Origin: Geosiphon pyriformis
Lineage: Eukaryota; Glomeromycota; Glomeromycetes; Archaeosporales; Geosiphonaceae
Reading direction: 5' to 3'
DNA: 64,000 nt
Assembly (NCBI GenBank): GCA_016748015.1
Contig: JAAOMT010000276.1
Span: 468,088 to 532,087, forward strand
Positions 9,195 through 19,833 of this stretch are shown here, in pieces. A model generated the notes under the pieces. That model was given only the letters and a program-made list of their open reading frames with translations, was not told the origin of the DNA and ran no database searches. The translations under genes and the position numbers were made by a program. The stretch's first letter is position 1; every line of letters begins with the position of its first letter.

Positions 9195-10673
9195 CCACTG
9201 AGCACTGTTCCAGACTTTCCACAGCTTTGTGGATATGTTGATATCACATTACAAACAATATACAGACAAAGCGAATGTTATTTGCTCCAATCAGAACAGT
9301 TGGAACAAATGAACATGGGAAACTTAGATCCACTCCAATGTATGCAACTTAAGATGTTGCTCAACAATTTCAATGACATCTTTGCCAGCAAAAACGAGTT
9401 TGGCTGAACTGACATCATCCAGCATCAGATTAAGACTGGAAATGCAATGCCAATTAAACAAAAAGCATACAGAGTACCACCAGCTAGCCACAAGATTATC
9501 TGTTAAGAGATAAACCGAATGCTTGACAATAGGCTAATTCAGCCATCAATGAGCCCATGGTCATCACCAATAGTACTCATCCAGAAAAAGAATGGGAAAA
9601 TTTGCTTTTGTGTAGATTATAGAAAACTCAATGGAGTAACTTGTGAAGATAGCTACCCCACTCCACGGATCCAAGAATTATTCAACACTTTTGGTAGAAA
9701 CAAATGGTTTTCAACATTAGACCTGAACAGTGGTTACTGGCAAGTAGCCATGGATCCAGCCGACAAAGAGAAAATGGCATTCACCACAAGGGAAGAGAAT
9801 TTTGAATTTGAAGTAATGCCATTCAGCTTAACCAATGCCCCAGCAACTTTCCAATGGCTAATGGAAATTGTTTATACTGGCTTATTGTGGAAATCAGTAG
9901 TTGTATACTTGGACAACACCAATGTATTCTCAAAAACATTTGATGATCATTTTCATCATCTTCAACAAGTGTTCAAAAGACTAAGAAGAGCAAAACTAAA
10001 GTTAAATGCAAGAAAGTGCTTCTTTGGCAAGACAGAACTAAAATTTTTGGGACACATAGTTAGCAAAAATGGCATCAAAACGGATCCAGAGAAAATAGAG
10101 ATAGTAAAAAACTCTCCAGTACTGACCAATATAACAGAACTGAAATCATTCTTGGGATTTGCCAGCTACTATTGGCATTTTATCAAGAACTTTTCCAAAA
10201 TAGTGCAGCCACTTAACCAACTGCAAACCAAGAATACCAAATATGAATGGACAGAAAGTCAACAAGAAGCTTTTGATATTCTGAAAAGAAAGCTCATTCA
10301 AGCTTCAGTACTGATTTATCCAGATCACAGCAAACCATTCATCATCACCACTGATGCATCCGGCCAAGCATTGGGAGCAGTATTATCTCAGAAAGAACCA
10401 GACAGCAGAGAACATCCAGTAGTATATGCCAGTAGAGGTTTAATACCAGCCAAAAAGAACTATGGAACACCAGAACAAGAACACTTAGCAATATACTGGG
10501 CAGTCATGAAATGGAAAGAATACTTGAGCCAGAAGTTTGAAGTATACACAGATCACAAAAAATTAACATCACTTCAAAAACAAGAATTTGGAAAAATGGC
10601 ACTCGCACTATATAATTATATTATACATTATAAAAAAAGAAAAGACAATGGAAATGCTGATGGTTTGTCATGA
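9195..10673 (+). pseudogene. Family B reverse transcriptase and RNase H
   Basis: Copies genomic RNA into cDNA and degrades the template. The frame continues from the dUTPase with TGA or TAA breaks up to 9518, then is open for 384 codons. RT motifs: SPWSSPIVLIQKKNG, DYRKLN, FSTLDLNSGYWQV, FEVMPFSLTNAPATFQ, and VVYLDNTNV where the second catalytic Asp is Asn, so RT is inactive. RNase H follows with the Asp of TTDAS, the Glu of EQEHLA, the Asp of YTDHKKL and the last Asp in NADGLS. The frame ends at a TGA at 10671-10673; integrase resumes in another frame near 10751. Confidence 0.9.
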
Positions 10674-10750
10674 ATAAAACAAATCTAAAAAACAATTCAA
10701 TCCAAAAATATAACAAAACCAAAACAATACCAATGAAAATATAACAAAAG

Positions 10751-12000
10751 ATGAACATACAAAAATATCAACAATTTCAACATTATATAAACACTCAACA
10801 GTTCAAGGAGAATTTATCTCAAACAGAACAAAAGAGTATCAAACAACAATCAAAATATTTTATCATTCACCAAAATATACTGTATCGGAAAAATAGAAGA
10901 GATCTAAAACAACCAACCAGAGTAATTACAGAGCCAGAAAAAGAGACAATATTATTCAACATGCACTCAAATCCAACAGCAGGACACTTTTACAAAGAAG
11001 CAACCATGGAAAGAACCCGAAAAAGATACTACTGGCTATCAATGTATCCAGACATCATCCAATATGTTCAAAATTGTGATGCTTGTTAGCAAAGAGGAGG
11101 TACAAAACCCAGTGAACCATTAAAACCAATCAAAGTGAGACAATCATTTGACCATATTGGAATTGATTTAGTCGGACTATTAACAATTACCAATGGAGAA
11201 AACAGGTACATAGCAGTAGCCATAGACTATCTCACTAAATGGCCAGAGGTGAAAGCAATTCAAAGAGCGGATGCAGAATCCATTGCCGAATTTGTTTATC
11301 AAGATTTAATTTGTCGACACGGATGTCCAAAAGAATTATTATCAGACTAAAGAACTTATTTTGTGAACAGAACATTAACAGAATTGAGCCAAAGATTTGG
11401 AATTAAGAGACCACTATCATTACCATACCATCCACAAACCAACAGATTAGTCAAAAGATTCAACAGAACATTATGTGAAGCAATAACTAAACTCAGCCAA
11501 GAAAACCAGAACAATTGGGATTTGTTGATATTATCAGTACTATTTGCTTATCGGACAATGAAGCAAGATACTACACAAGCAACACCATTTGAATTAGTAT
11601 ATGGTAGAACAGCAACACTACCAGTGGAAATAGAAGTCAGCACATATTCAACCGAACCAATAACAGAAGAGAATTTCAAAAACACATTGTTGAAAAGAAC
11701 ATATGACTTAATGGAAACATTAGAAAACAAATAATGAAGAGCAGCTGATAACATACAAAGGTCACAAGAGAAACAAAAAGAAAGACATAATAACCAACTA
11801 CCAGATAAACCAGTTGAATTCAGAATTGGAGACAAAGTATTACTATATTGTACCAAAGTGGAAAAACAATGGAGTGGAAAATTTGACCTCAAATGGAACA
11901 GACCATTTTACATAGAAGAAATTCTAAGAAATGGAGCTTACAAATTAAGATTGAATAACAAAATTTTGACCAAAGCAGCACATGGAGATTGACTGAAACC
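10751..12000 (+). pseudogene. Family B integrase
   Basis: Zinc-binding HHCC part: MHSNPTAGHF then CDAC (about 10961-11089). Core: first Asp in GIDLVG (about 11159), second Asp in LLSD followed by a stop at 11348, and the usual Glu in the segment NRLVKRFNRTL is Lys (about 11450), so the DDE triad is broken. The C-terminal part has FRIGDKVLLY and KWNRPFYIEEIL, a GPY/F-like module. I see no chromodomain. Internal stops are present at 11087, 11348 and 11732. It is two frames off the RT, probably through an indel at 10674-10750. Confidence 0.85.
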
Positions 12001-12159
12001 ATACCATCATACAGCATCATTATCTACCAGTAATATTCTACAATTAGGAATACAGAGAATACTAGTCCAATCAGATGAGATTCCATGAGATCTGGAACCA
12101 ATCATTATCATTGACAACAACATGTCCAATTGATTGACAAAAAAATATATAAGAACATG

Positions 12160-12816
12160 GTCAATGTGACAGAAGAGATCAGAAAAATGGAAATTACAGA
12201 CAATATCCATTCACTAGCCCAACAAATTTTTCAATTAATCCAACACCAAGAGATGGAAATTACAATCAATTAACAAACCATTCATTACAAAAATATAGCA
12301 AAGATACCACAAAACAAAGCACAGAAAAGACTTGAAAATGTTGTTAACAAGATCATGACCAAGATAAAATTGGCCATAAAAGAACAACAAATAGTCAGAT
12401 TACACCAAGAACTTACCAGAGAAACTTGGACTTGGTAGACACAACAATTTCCAAAAAATTATTGTTATTTTTACTTGGGACAACACGTGAATATCCAGAA
12501 CTTATATACGGATAAAACAAAACAGTTATTCGACACAACAATACTACAACAACTAGAACATTTTGTGGGAAAAAACAACTTATCCACATAAGCTCAAGCT
12601 ATATACCAGATACACACAGTATTTCAGGATCGACCAGAAATTCTACTCAACAAAGCAATGGATATGATTACTAGTAATCAATTGGGAAAAATCACCAATG
12701 CTCAATTTGAAAAATTACAGACTCAAATAACACAAGTAATTCTCGAAAATGAAATTCAGGAAATACTTCAAGAGAGAGAATTAAAAGAATTAGATTTTGA
12801 CAGAGCTCAATATTAA
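12160..12816 (+). pseudogene. Family B post-integrase reading frame, unknown protein
   Basis: About 200 codons with a few stops, ending TAA at 12814-12816 just before the polypurine tract. It is rich in Gln, Glu, Lys and Ile (HSLAQQIFQLIQHQEMEI, AQFEKLQTQITQVIL, EIQEILQERELKELDF) and looks helical, perhaps coiled coil. I recognise no family and see no membrane segment. Family A also has an extra frame in this position, but the two are not obviously alike. Confidence 0.5.
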
Positions 12817-12829
12817 AAGAAGGGAATAA
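12814..12829 (+). promoter_or_regulatory. Polypurine tract of family B
   Basis: Purine run AAAAGAAGGGAATAA directly before the 3' LTR start TGTTACTC; the expected plus-strand primer. Confidence 0.7.
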
Positions 12830-13727
12830 TGTTACTCATAGAATATAAGAAATATAGTATTATTAGTCAGTAGATATTAGCCAATCAGATGTAGACATAG
12901 TAAATGTGGAATTCCAAGATTCCTCTTAGAGGAATTGCAGGATTCCAGAAATTTCAGGATTCTCCGACAAGGAATTGCAGAATTGCAGAATTCCAAGATT
13001 CCTCTCATCAGGAATTGCAGGATTCCAGGAATTCCAGGATTCTTGTCACAAGGAACTAAGAAATTGAGGAATCTCAAATATGTATATATAGCAGTAGTGT
13101 TAAAAGCAGAAAAGACAGAATCAACATCAAGAATTCTTAGCTTAGTTACCACAATCCTTAAATAAAATAATTATTCACTATATCAAATTTCTTCTTCACT
13201 ATCAACACTTTATGTTGATAGTAACTGATATTTAACCATACTAAAACAATAGCTCTTGATCACAGCTATTGATGAGATACGAATCAGAATTGCCTTGGCT
13301 TATTTGCTTTATTTCATATTATTTGCTTTCTTTCTTTTTTTTTCTTTTCTGTCTTTGCTTTGTTGTTTTATACTAATTGATTAAGGATTAAAAGCACTGA
13401 GTTATTGACATCATGGATAGCCTGGTAAAAGACCCAGAAATAAGGATAGAATTTTATATATTATCGGATAGCTTACCAGAAAGGCACGACTACCAGAATA
13501 AATCCGGCCTCTATACTGAAAAAGAAATTGGACGGAATTGCAATTCTGAAGACTATTACAATTACAATTGAATCTCTGTTCATTATACAAAGAACTCAAC
13601 CCAAAACCTTCAGATATCAAAACCTTCAGATTACCAATACCAACATCAACAGAAATCAAGATAGCTTTTGAGCACCAAGTTACAAGTTTGTTATTTAATT
13701 CCACCGCCGAAATAATCATCTATAACA
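12830..13727 (+). repeat. 3' LTR of family B
   Basis: TGTTACTC to TCTATAACA (898 bp). It differs from the 5' LTR by scattered substitutions and small indels, including a short extra duplicated AAACCTTCAGAT segment near 13610-13635. The outside quartet CCAG (13728-13731) repeats the one before the 5' LTR (3589-3592), giving a 4-bp target duplication. Confidence 0.9.
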
Positions 13728-15585
13728 CCAGAGAACCAACAGATTCAATTATAAACTTAATTAACAATGCCAACTTATTGAGATGGAATTTCATAGGAGC
13801 CAATCTGGATCCAACAACAGCAATTGGAACAGGGGAGATGCCAGGAACCATGAGTACTACAACTTTGGGGAGTGAATCAAGAACAGGATTTATACCAGTA
13901 GCAGCAGCAGCAGCAGGAGAAACCACAAAGGCAACAGCTTTGGCATAAGACTTAGCTCCAGCAAATGAAGACTTGAAAACTTTGGGACCACCATTGGAGT
14001 TGAAAACAAACTTGGGAGGAAGAGGTAGTGACATCTTGCAGTCCACAGCTAAATGATCCAAATCTTAATACCTGTAGCAGTGATGGCATCCAGGAGTTTC
14101 CTACCAAATATGGCTACCATGCAAGGTACCAGTTTTTAACACAGCATTGTCCAAAGATTCCAGAAAATTGAAGGTAACCACAGCAAAACATTGATGTTAG
14201 TATGAATCAGGAGATTGGAGAATAAAACAGGTTTGACCACCAACCTGGGAAACCAAATCACTAATCTCAAAGACAGTACAGCCAAAAAAAAGATCAACCA
14301 ACTTAGCTTTAAATGCATCTCTTGAAGCAATAACTTCTCTTTGGTTAACTACAGGAAGAATTCTAACATTATCTTTTTTGACCAGTACAGACCAGTGTTT
14401 GAAAGCCTCAGCAGCAGAAAAAATGTCTTTGAAATAAACTACAGCATATTGCCACAAGCCAGCTGGCTTCAACTTAACAGAAGTGACAACACCAAAAATG
14501 CCAAGAGCAGCTTTAATGTCATCAGGAGAAGTACCCAAGGGGACATTACAAAGTGCAACAGACAGAGGAAAAGAAGACACAAAGGCCACACCAGAAGACC
14601 GTGCAATCTTAAGAGTGGTCAGAAGAACTTCTTCACCAATGGCCACTTTGATGGCACCATTTAGACTTTCCTAAGATGCAAATTCTACACAGAACAACTT
14701 GACAGCATCTTGTAAAACTGACTTAAGCCCAATACAACCAGGCAGCAGCTAAAACAAGAAACTAAACAAGGCCATTTTAATCTTAAATGTACTACCAAAC
14801 ACAAGATTGGAGGCCACCTGACCAGAAAATCTTTGACGACCATTCACATTTTCCCAAGCACCACCATCAGCAGCACCAGAAACTGGGGGAGGGACAGTTG
14901 ATTCCATTTCCATCTGATCAGCCCAATCTTTGAGATCATCTGGATTGATGGACTGTTTTGCTACTGGAATTGGCAATTATCTGCTGAAGATTACCACATC
15001 AGGCAACACAGCCAGTGGTTAATCTTGGCCCATCTTGGGAGATGTGCTGCTGCTGTTGCCGTCCATATCAGGAAGAGGGCTGGCTGCTGCTGTGGAGATC
15101 TTACTGAAGATCTTATCTGGAACCACAAAGGAGTTTGGTGTGACCATAGCAGTTGTGACTGCCTGCTGCTGTTTTTTGGAATTTTTGGCTTTTATGTCCA
15201 TTTGTGAAGCAGTAGTAGTAATAGTAGTAGTAGAAGTGGTGAGAGTGAGAAAGACCAACTTGTTGACTGGTCTGTTATTAAAAATCTTTGGGTTTTTAGA
15301 CAACACTAGAACTAACCCAAATGTGTCTTTTGGAAGGAACTTTGAATGGAAAAGAATCACCAGCCAAAGATAAAGAAAATGAACCAGAAGCTGCTAAAGG
15401 CAGCTTTTCACTAATATTTTTCAAAGGAAATGTAGCCAAAACATTTTGTCTAGCTGCTTCAATAACAGAGAGACTCTCTTGTGTTAAAACTTTATTAGTT
15501 ATTATAAAGAAAGTAATGTTTGCAACTTTTTTACTCTTAGCTTTAGTTATGGTCATAAAAATTAGAAGAAAAAGTGTTTTTTTAA
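13728..15585 (-). pseudogene. LINE ORF1 N-terminal and middle part, minus copy (part 1)
   Basis: Read on minus from 15585. A Ser/Thr/Lys-rich N-terminal region (VIEAARQNVLATFPLKN, KNSKKQQQAV) is followed by LKDWADQMEMES and the RRM-like fold (LCNVPLGTSPDDIKAAL, GVVTSVKLKPAGLWQYAVVYF). Next come FEISDLVSQVGGQTC, the knuckle (one Cys now Tyr) HLAVDC, and the start of the coiled region. At SVGSLV it is interrupted by family B and continues at 3592-3058. Several stops and shifts. It is a near-mirror of the plus copy at 15860-17720, with a spacer of about 275 bp, so the two form a large inverted repeat. Confidence 0.8.
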
Positions 15586-15589
15586 AAAC

Positions 15590-15843
15590 AAGCCAATTAT
15601 AGTCAAGAATACAAATTAACAGCTAAATGAAAAAAGTGAGACAATCAAACAGACACACAATTTCTGTTGGTATCAGTTAATTACTTTGTCTTTGTTAATA
15701 ACACAGTGTGGATAGCTAACTTAAGACAGGGAATGCAGAGTATTCTGAACACAGCCAGCTCTTTCTTTAGAATGGTGGATATTGAGATCAACTTAGACAA
15801 GACTGAAACAATGATGGTCAGACCCTTTAAGAGAAAATCAGTG
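15590..15843 (+). pseudogene. Older LINE ORF2 reverse transcriptase fragment (upstream half)
   Basis: Encodes YFVFVNNTVWIA, the LINE RT active-site region in which the (Y/F)xDD aspartates have become Asn-Asn. It is followed by LRQGMQSILNTASSFF and IEINLDKTETMMV, typical of the stretch after motif C. It ends in the target duplication AGAGAAAATCAGTG (15830-15843) of the LINE inserted next to it and continues after 18297. Confidence 0.75.
15830..15843 (+). repeat. Target-site duplication, left copy
   Basis: AGAGAAAATCAGTG, identical to 18297-18310 directly after the poly(A). It marks the insertion point of the ORF1-only LINE. Confidence 0.85.
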
Positions 15844-18296
15844 AGATGGGAGAGTCATAGTAAAAAAACTCTTTTTCTCCTAAATTTCATGACCATGAAT
15901 AGAGCTAAGAGTAAAAAAGTTGCAAACTTTACTTTTCCTATAGTGACTAATAAAGTTTCAACACAAGAGAGTCTCTCTGTTATTGAAGCAGCTAGACAAA
16001 ATGTTCTGGCTACATTTCCTTTAAAAAATAATAGTAATAAGCTGCCTTTAGCAGCTTCTGGTTCATTTTTTTCACCTTTGGCTGGTAGTTCTTTTCCAGT
16101 CAAAGTTCCTTCAAAAAGACACACTTGGATTAGTCCCAGTGTTGTTTCCACTACTTCAAAAAGCCCAAAGATTTTTAATAACAGACCAGTCAACAAGTTG
16201 GTCTTTTCTGCTCTCACCACTCCCACTATTACTTCTACTACTACTGTTTCACAAATGGCTATGAAAGCTAAAAATTCCAAAAAACAGCAGCAGGCAGTCG
16301 CAACTGCTATGGTCACACTGAACCCCTTTGTGGTTCCAGATGAGATCTTCGGTAAGATCTCCACAGCAGCAGCCAGCCCTCTTCCTAATATGGATGGCAA
16401 CAGCAGCAACATATCTTCCAAAATGGGCCAAGATCAACCACTGGCTGTGTTGCCTGATGTGGTAATCTCCAGCAGATTATCGCCAATCCCAATAGCAAAA
16501 CAGTCCATCAATCCAGATGATCTCAAAGATTGGGCTGATCAGATGGAAATGGAATCAACTGTCCCTTCCCCAGTTTCTGGTGCTGCTGATGGTGGTGCTT
16601 GGGAAAATGTAAATGGTCATCAGAGGTTCTCTGGTTAAGTGGCCTCCAATCTAGTACCTGGAGCTACATTCAAGATCAAAATGGCCTGCTTGGTTTCTTG
16701 TTTCAGTTACTGCCTAGTTGTATTGGGCTTAAGTCAGTTTCATGAGATGCTGTTAAGTTGTTCTGTGTGGAATTTGCATCTCAGGAGTATCTAAATGATG
16801 CCACCAAAGTGGCCATCAGTGATGAGGTGTTTTTGACCACTCTTAAGATTGCACGATCTTCTGGTGTGGCCTCTGTTTCTTCCCCTTCCTTGTCAGTTGT
16901 ACTGCACAATGTACCTTTGGGTACCTCTTCTAATGACATCAAAACTGCTCTTGGCATTTTTGGTGTTGTCACTTCTGTTAAGTTGAAGCCTGCTGGCTTA
17001 TGGCAATATACTGTGATTAATTTTAAGGACATTTCTTCTGCTGCTGCTGTTCTCTCTAACTGGTCTGTATTGGTCAGAAAAGATAGTGTTAGGATTCTTC
17101 CTGTTGCCAACCAAAAGGAGGTTATTTTCTCAAAAGATGCATTCAAAGCTAAGTTGGTCAATCTTCTATTTGGCTGTACTGCCTTTGAGATAAGTGATTT
17201 GGTCTCCCAAGTTGGTGGCCATACATGTTTCATTCCTCACTCCCCTGAATCTTATTAATGTCAATGCTTTGCTGTAGTTATCTTTGATTCTTTGGAATCT
17301 CTGAATGTTGCTGTGTCAAAAACTGGTACCTTGCATGGTTGTCGCATCTGGTGAGAAACTTCTGAATGTTGCTGCTGCTACAGGTGTCAAGACTTGAATT
17401 ATTTGGCTGTGGACTGCAAGAAGTTGCCTTCTCTCCCACCTAAACTCCCTTCCAACACCTTTGGTGGCCCCAAAAATTTCAAATCTTTATTTGTTAGATC
17501 TAAATCTTATGCCAAGGCTGCTGCTTTTGTGGTTCCTCCTGGTGCTGCTGCTGCTGATATGGAATTGAATCTTGGTGGTTCTCCTGAAACTACAACACCT
17601 GTGTTGTCTGCTGTCTTCTCTGTTCCCAATACTGCTGTTGAATCTAGGTTGACTTCTCTTGAATCCCACCTTAGTGAACTATCTGTGTTGATTAAATCTT
17701 TGGTTGAATCTGTTGGTGCTCTGGTTGCATTAGTTACCAAATTGCTGTCTACTCCATCTGCCATGGATGTGTCAGTTAAGGAATGTATAGATGGGTTGGC
17801 TAAGCAAAATAAAAGCTGCTACTGTGATGCAGAAAAGATTAACACATCTTGAGATAATAAGTGAACGGATTTGCTTGGAGAATGGATCAGATATTGATGA
17901 CATGGTTGATGATGTTGATGATGATGATGATGATGATGATGAAGATAAAGATTTTTCAGTTTATGATAACACCTTCAATGTTATAATGCACCTATGGGAA
18001 GATCAGCCTTCTAGTATCAAATCCAGTTCTGATCAGACTGCTAAGTGGATAAGTAGTATGGTTAAGAATAGTCATGAGCTTATTAGTATTATGGGTAAGA
18101 TGTATGAATTTGAAATGTTTGATACATTAAGTAGCAAAGGTAGTACTAGCATGTAGTTAGGGCTTTCCACTAAGTGGTTAGCCACATCTTATAAACTTTG
18201 TATTATTGGGTGAGCTGGCTTTATGAAAGTGCCAACTTTATTGTTAGACAAAACTAATAAACGATCAGCATGGCTACACGTTAACATAAAAAAAAA
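15844..18296 (+). mobile_element. ORF1-only (half-LINE) retrotransposon, complete unit
   Basis: A 2.45-kb insertion with a perfect 14-bp target duplication on both sides, one ORF1, a short 3' tail (AACTAATAAACGATCAGCAT then GGCTACACGTTAAC) and a poly(A). There is no ORF2: endonuclease and RT are absent although both ends are intact. The 3' tail is shared with the LINE ends at 26118-26347 and 27040-27196, one of which follows an ORF2 C-terminal segment, so this unit probably used the enzymes of that LINE. Confidence 0.75.
15880..18156 (+). pseudogene. LINE ORF1 (RRM-like plus CCHC) in the half-LINE
   Basis: RNA-binding ORF1 protein of the element RNP. Order: Ser/Thr/Pro-rich N-terminus with KNSKKQQQAV; LKDWADQMEMES; FCVEFASQEYLNDATKVA; RRM-like domain (VVLHNVPLGTSSNDIKTAL, GVVTSVKLKPAGLWQYTVI); FEISDLVSQVGGHTC; knuckle CYRC...YLAVDC in which the His is Tyr; Ala/Ser/Pro linker; heptad-like SRLTSLESHLSEL; acidic Asp-rich stretch near 17910-17945; and an end segment (LWEDQPSSIKSSSDQTAKW) up to the TAG at 18154. 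Stops at 16636 (Gln), 17257 and near 17352 (Trp), plus a shift near 17810, show this copy is dead, though much of the sequence is well kept. Confidence 0.8.
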
Positions 18297-18310
18297 AGAG
18301 AAAATCAGTG
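18297..18310 (+). repeat. Target-site duplication, right copy
   Basis: AGAGAAAATCAGTG directly after the poly(A); identical to 15830-15843. Confidence 0.85.
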
Positions 18311-18501
18311 CTGGTTGAACCACTAAAATTTGGGCCAAACAAACAAACTCTGAAACTCCTGGATCCATCTACATGTACCTGATATTTGGGGAGGTGGATT
18401 AGAGCAGATGGAAAAAATAAAACTGTGCTGAAAATGATTAGATCTGACATAGAAGCAGTGTGTAAGGTTATTAGGAAAAAACACATCACTAAAAAACAGG
18501 T
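18297..18501 (+). pseudogene. Older LINE ORF2 RT fragment (downstream half)
   Basis: Continues the RT at 15843: YLGRWI then GKNKTVLKMIRSDIEAVCKV and KKHITKKQV, the region after the RT palm in fungal LINEs (YLG-W motif, then the ITxKQ helix). It is cut at 18501 by family A element A2, whose LTR lacks its first dozen bases here. Confidence 0.7.
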
Positions 18502-19192
18502 GAGTAACAAGCTAACAGGTAGCAAGGGAGAACAGAATTGTAGGGTGATGGAAATAATCAAAGGGGAATTCAACTTTAAAGAGCGAATTGAATGAGTATG
18601 GATTTAATGTGCAAGATCAATCTCATAAAATATCTCAGTTACTATTCTTTTCAAAGGTAACTGGAGAATCTGAAAGTAGAGAGATAGTCTGTACTGTCAA
18701 CAATTAATCACTGTTGAAATTAATTCTATGCCTTCATGTCAGCACTCTTAGAATTCAATATCAGGTATCAACTTGTGCTCTTCAGTCATGTTTATACAAA
18801 TAATCTTCAATACTACAATTATTCAAACAGAAAAAGGCCAACGAGTAATCCTTTATCCTAAGATGTTCAGATACTTGAAGGTAGGGAAAGAGAAATTAGC
18901 AATAAGAGAGTAATTGAGATGAAAGTTGTTATTTTTATTTATTTGATTCTTGTCTGAGAGATGATTTTCTATAGCTAAGAGACTCATTGCTTATATAGCT
19001 AATGAAAGTGGTCAATGACCAGATCAATGACTAGGTTAATGATCAGGTCAATGATCAGGTCAATGATTAGGTCAATGGTCAGGTCATTGATCAGATTAAT
19101 GATCACTATCTAAAAATAAAGTGGCTAATTATATGACATCAGTGGCTAATACATGTGATAACTAATAAAAATTATGGGTTTCAACCATAACA
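18502..19192 (-). repeat. 3' LTR of family A element A2
   Basis: On minus it starts TGTTATGGTTG at 19192 and runs to about 18502, lacking the last roughly 13 bases (CAACCCATAACA) that the partner LTR has. It contains the TGATCA-type array at about 19012-19105. Confidence 0.85.
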
Positions 19193-19203
19193 TCATCCTC
19201 TCC
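19193..19203 (-). promoter_or_regulatory. Polypurine tract of A2
   Basis: On minus GGAGAGGATGA directly before the 3' LTR. Confidence 0.55.
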
Positions 19204-19828
19204 AAAAAAATTGAGCTTCAGCAAAATCAAGCTATTTATAAGGTATTCTAATTGAAAGGTTTTGTCTAACTCAAAACTAACTAGTTTGTTGAAGTCTTTT
19301 GTAGATAGAGTATATAGTACTTGAGGCGAAATAAGCTTTGTATCCAAGAGACTAAATCTTTGTATAAGAGTTTTGGCTCTTTTTGCAATGGTCTATGATT
19401 TCATCAAGACAACCATAGAGTTCTAGTTGCCTTCCATATGACAAGTTTTTGTCTATGGGCAAGATTTCCTTAATCATTTTTCCAATTGTCATGGAAGGTA
19501 TAAGTATTGCTGCTGTTATGCTTTCCAGCAAATACTTATCCATTTTGCTACCAATTCTTTCTCTTCTGGTAGTGGTTTTCTTTGGTCTAATAACAGTATG
19601 TGTTCCACTGTTATCAGTTATGGTAGTTTGTTTTCCAATGGTCAAAGTAGCATTTGGATAATTTTTGATCCAGTACTCATGGAAAGTATAGAAAGCATTT
19701 TGAATGTTTTGATCTAGGAAATAATTGTTCATGTCAATTGAAGATACCTCTGTTTTGGGAATGGTGCATTTATTTATATCTGATTTTTGTTGATCATTTG
19801 GGTCAGTATTACCACAACAGGTAACCAA
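19195..19828 (-). pseudogene. Family A ORF3, unknown protein (copy A2)
   Basis: Follows integrase in another frame, the integrase stop TGA being only a few bases from the start of this frame. The first 158 codons are open (CCGNTDPNDQQK, FLDQNIQNAFYTFHEYWIKNYPNATL, RPKKTTTRRERI, ESITAAIL, NLSYGRQLELYG); after a shift near 19350-19390 the end (LISPQVLYTLSTKDFNKLVSFELDK) is in a second frame. No ATG starts the homologous region; the first Met is about 30 codons in. No recognised domain. Confidence 0.6.
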
Positions 19829-19833
19829 TCAGG

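Noticed and set aside
15019-15602. Plus-strand open frames over the LINE ORF1 on minus
   Set aside because: Shadows of the minus-strand ORF1; low-complexity Val/Leu/Cys strings.
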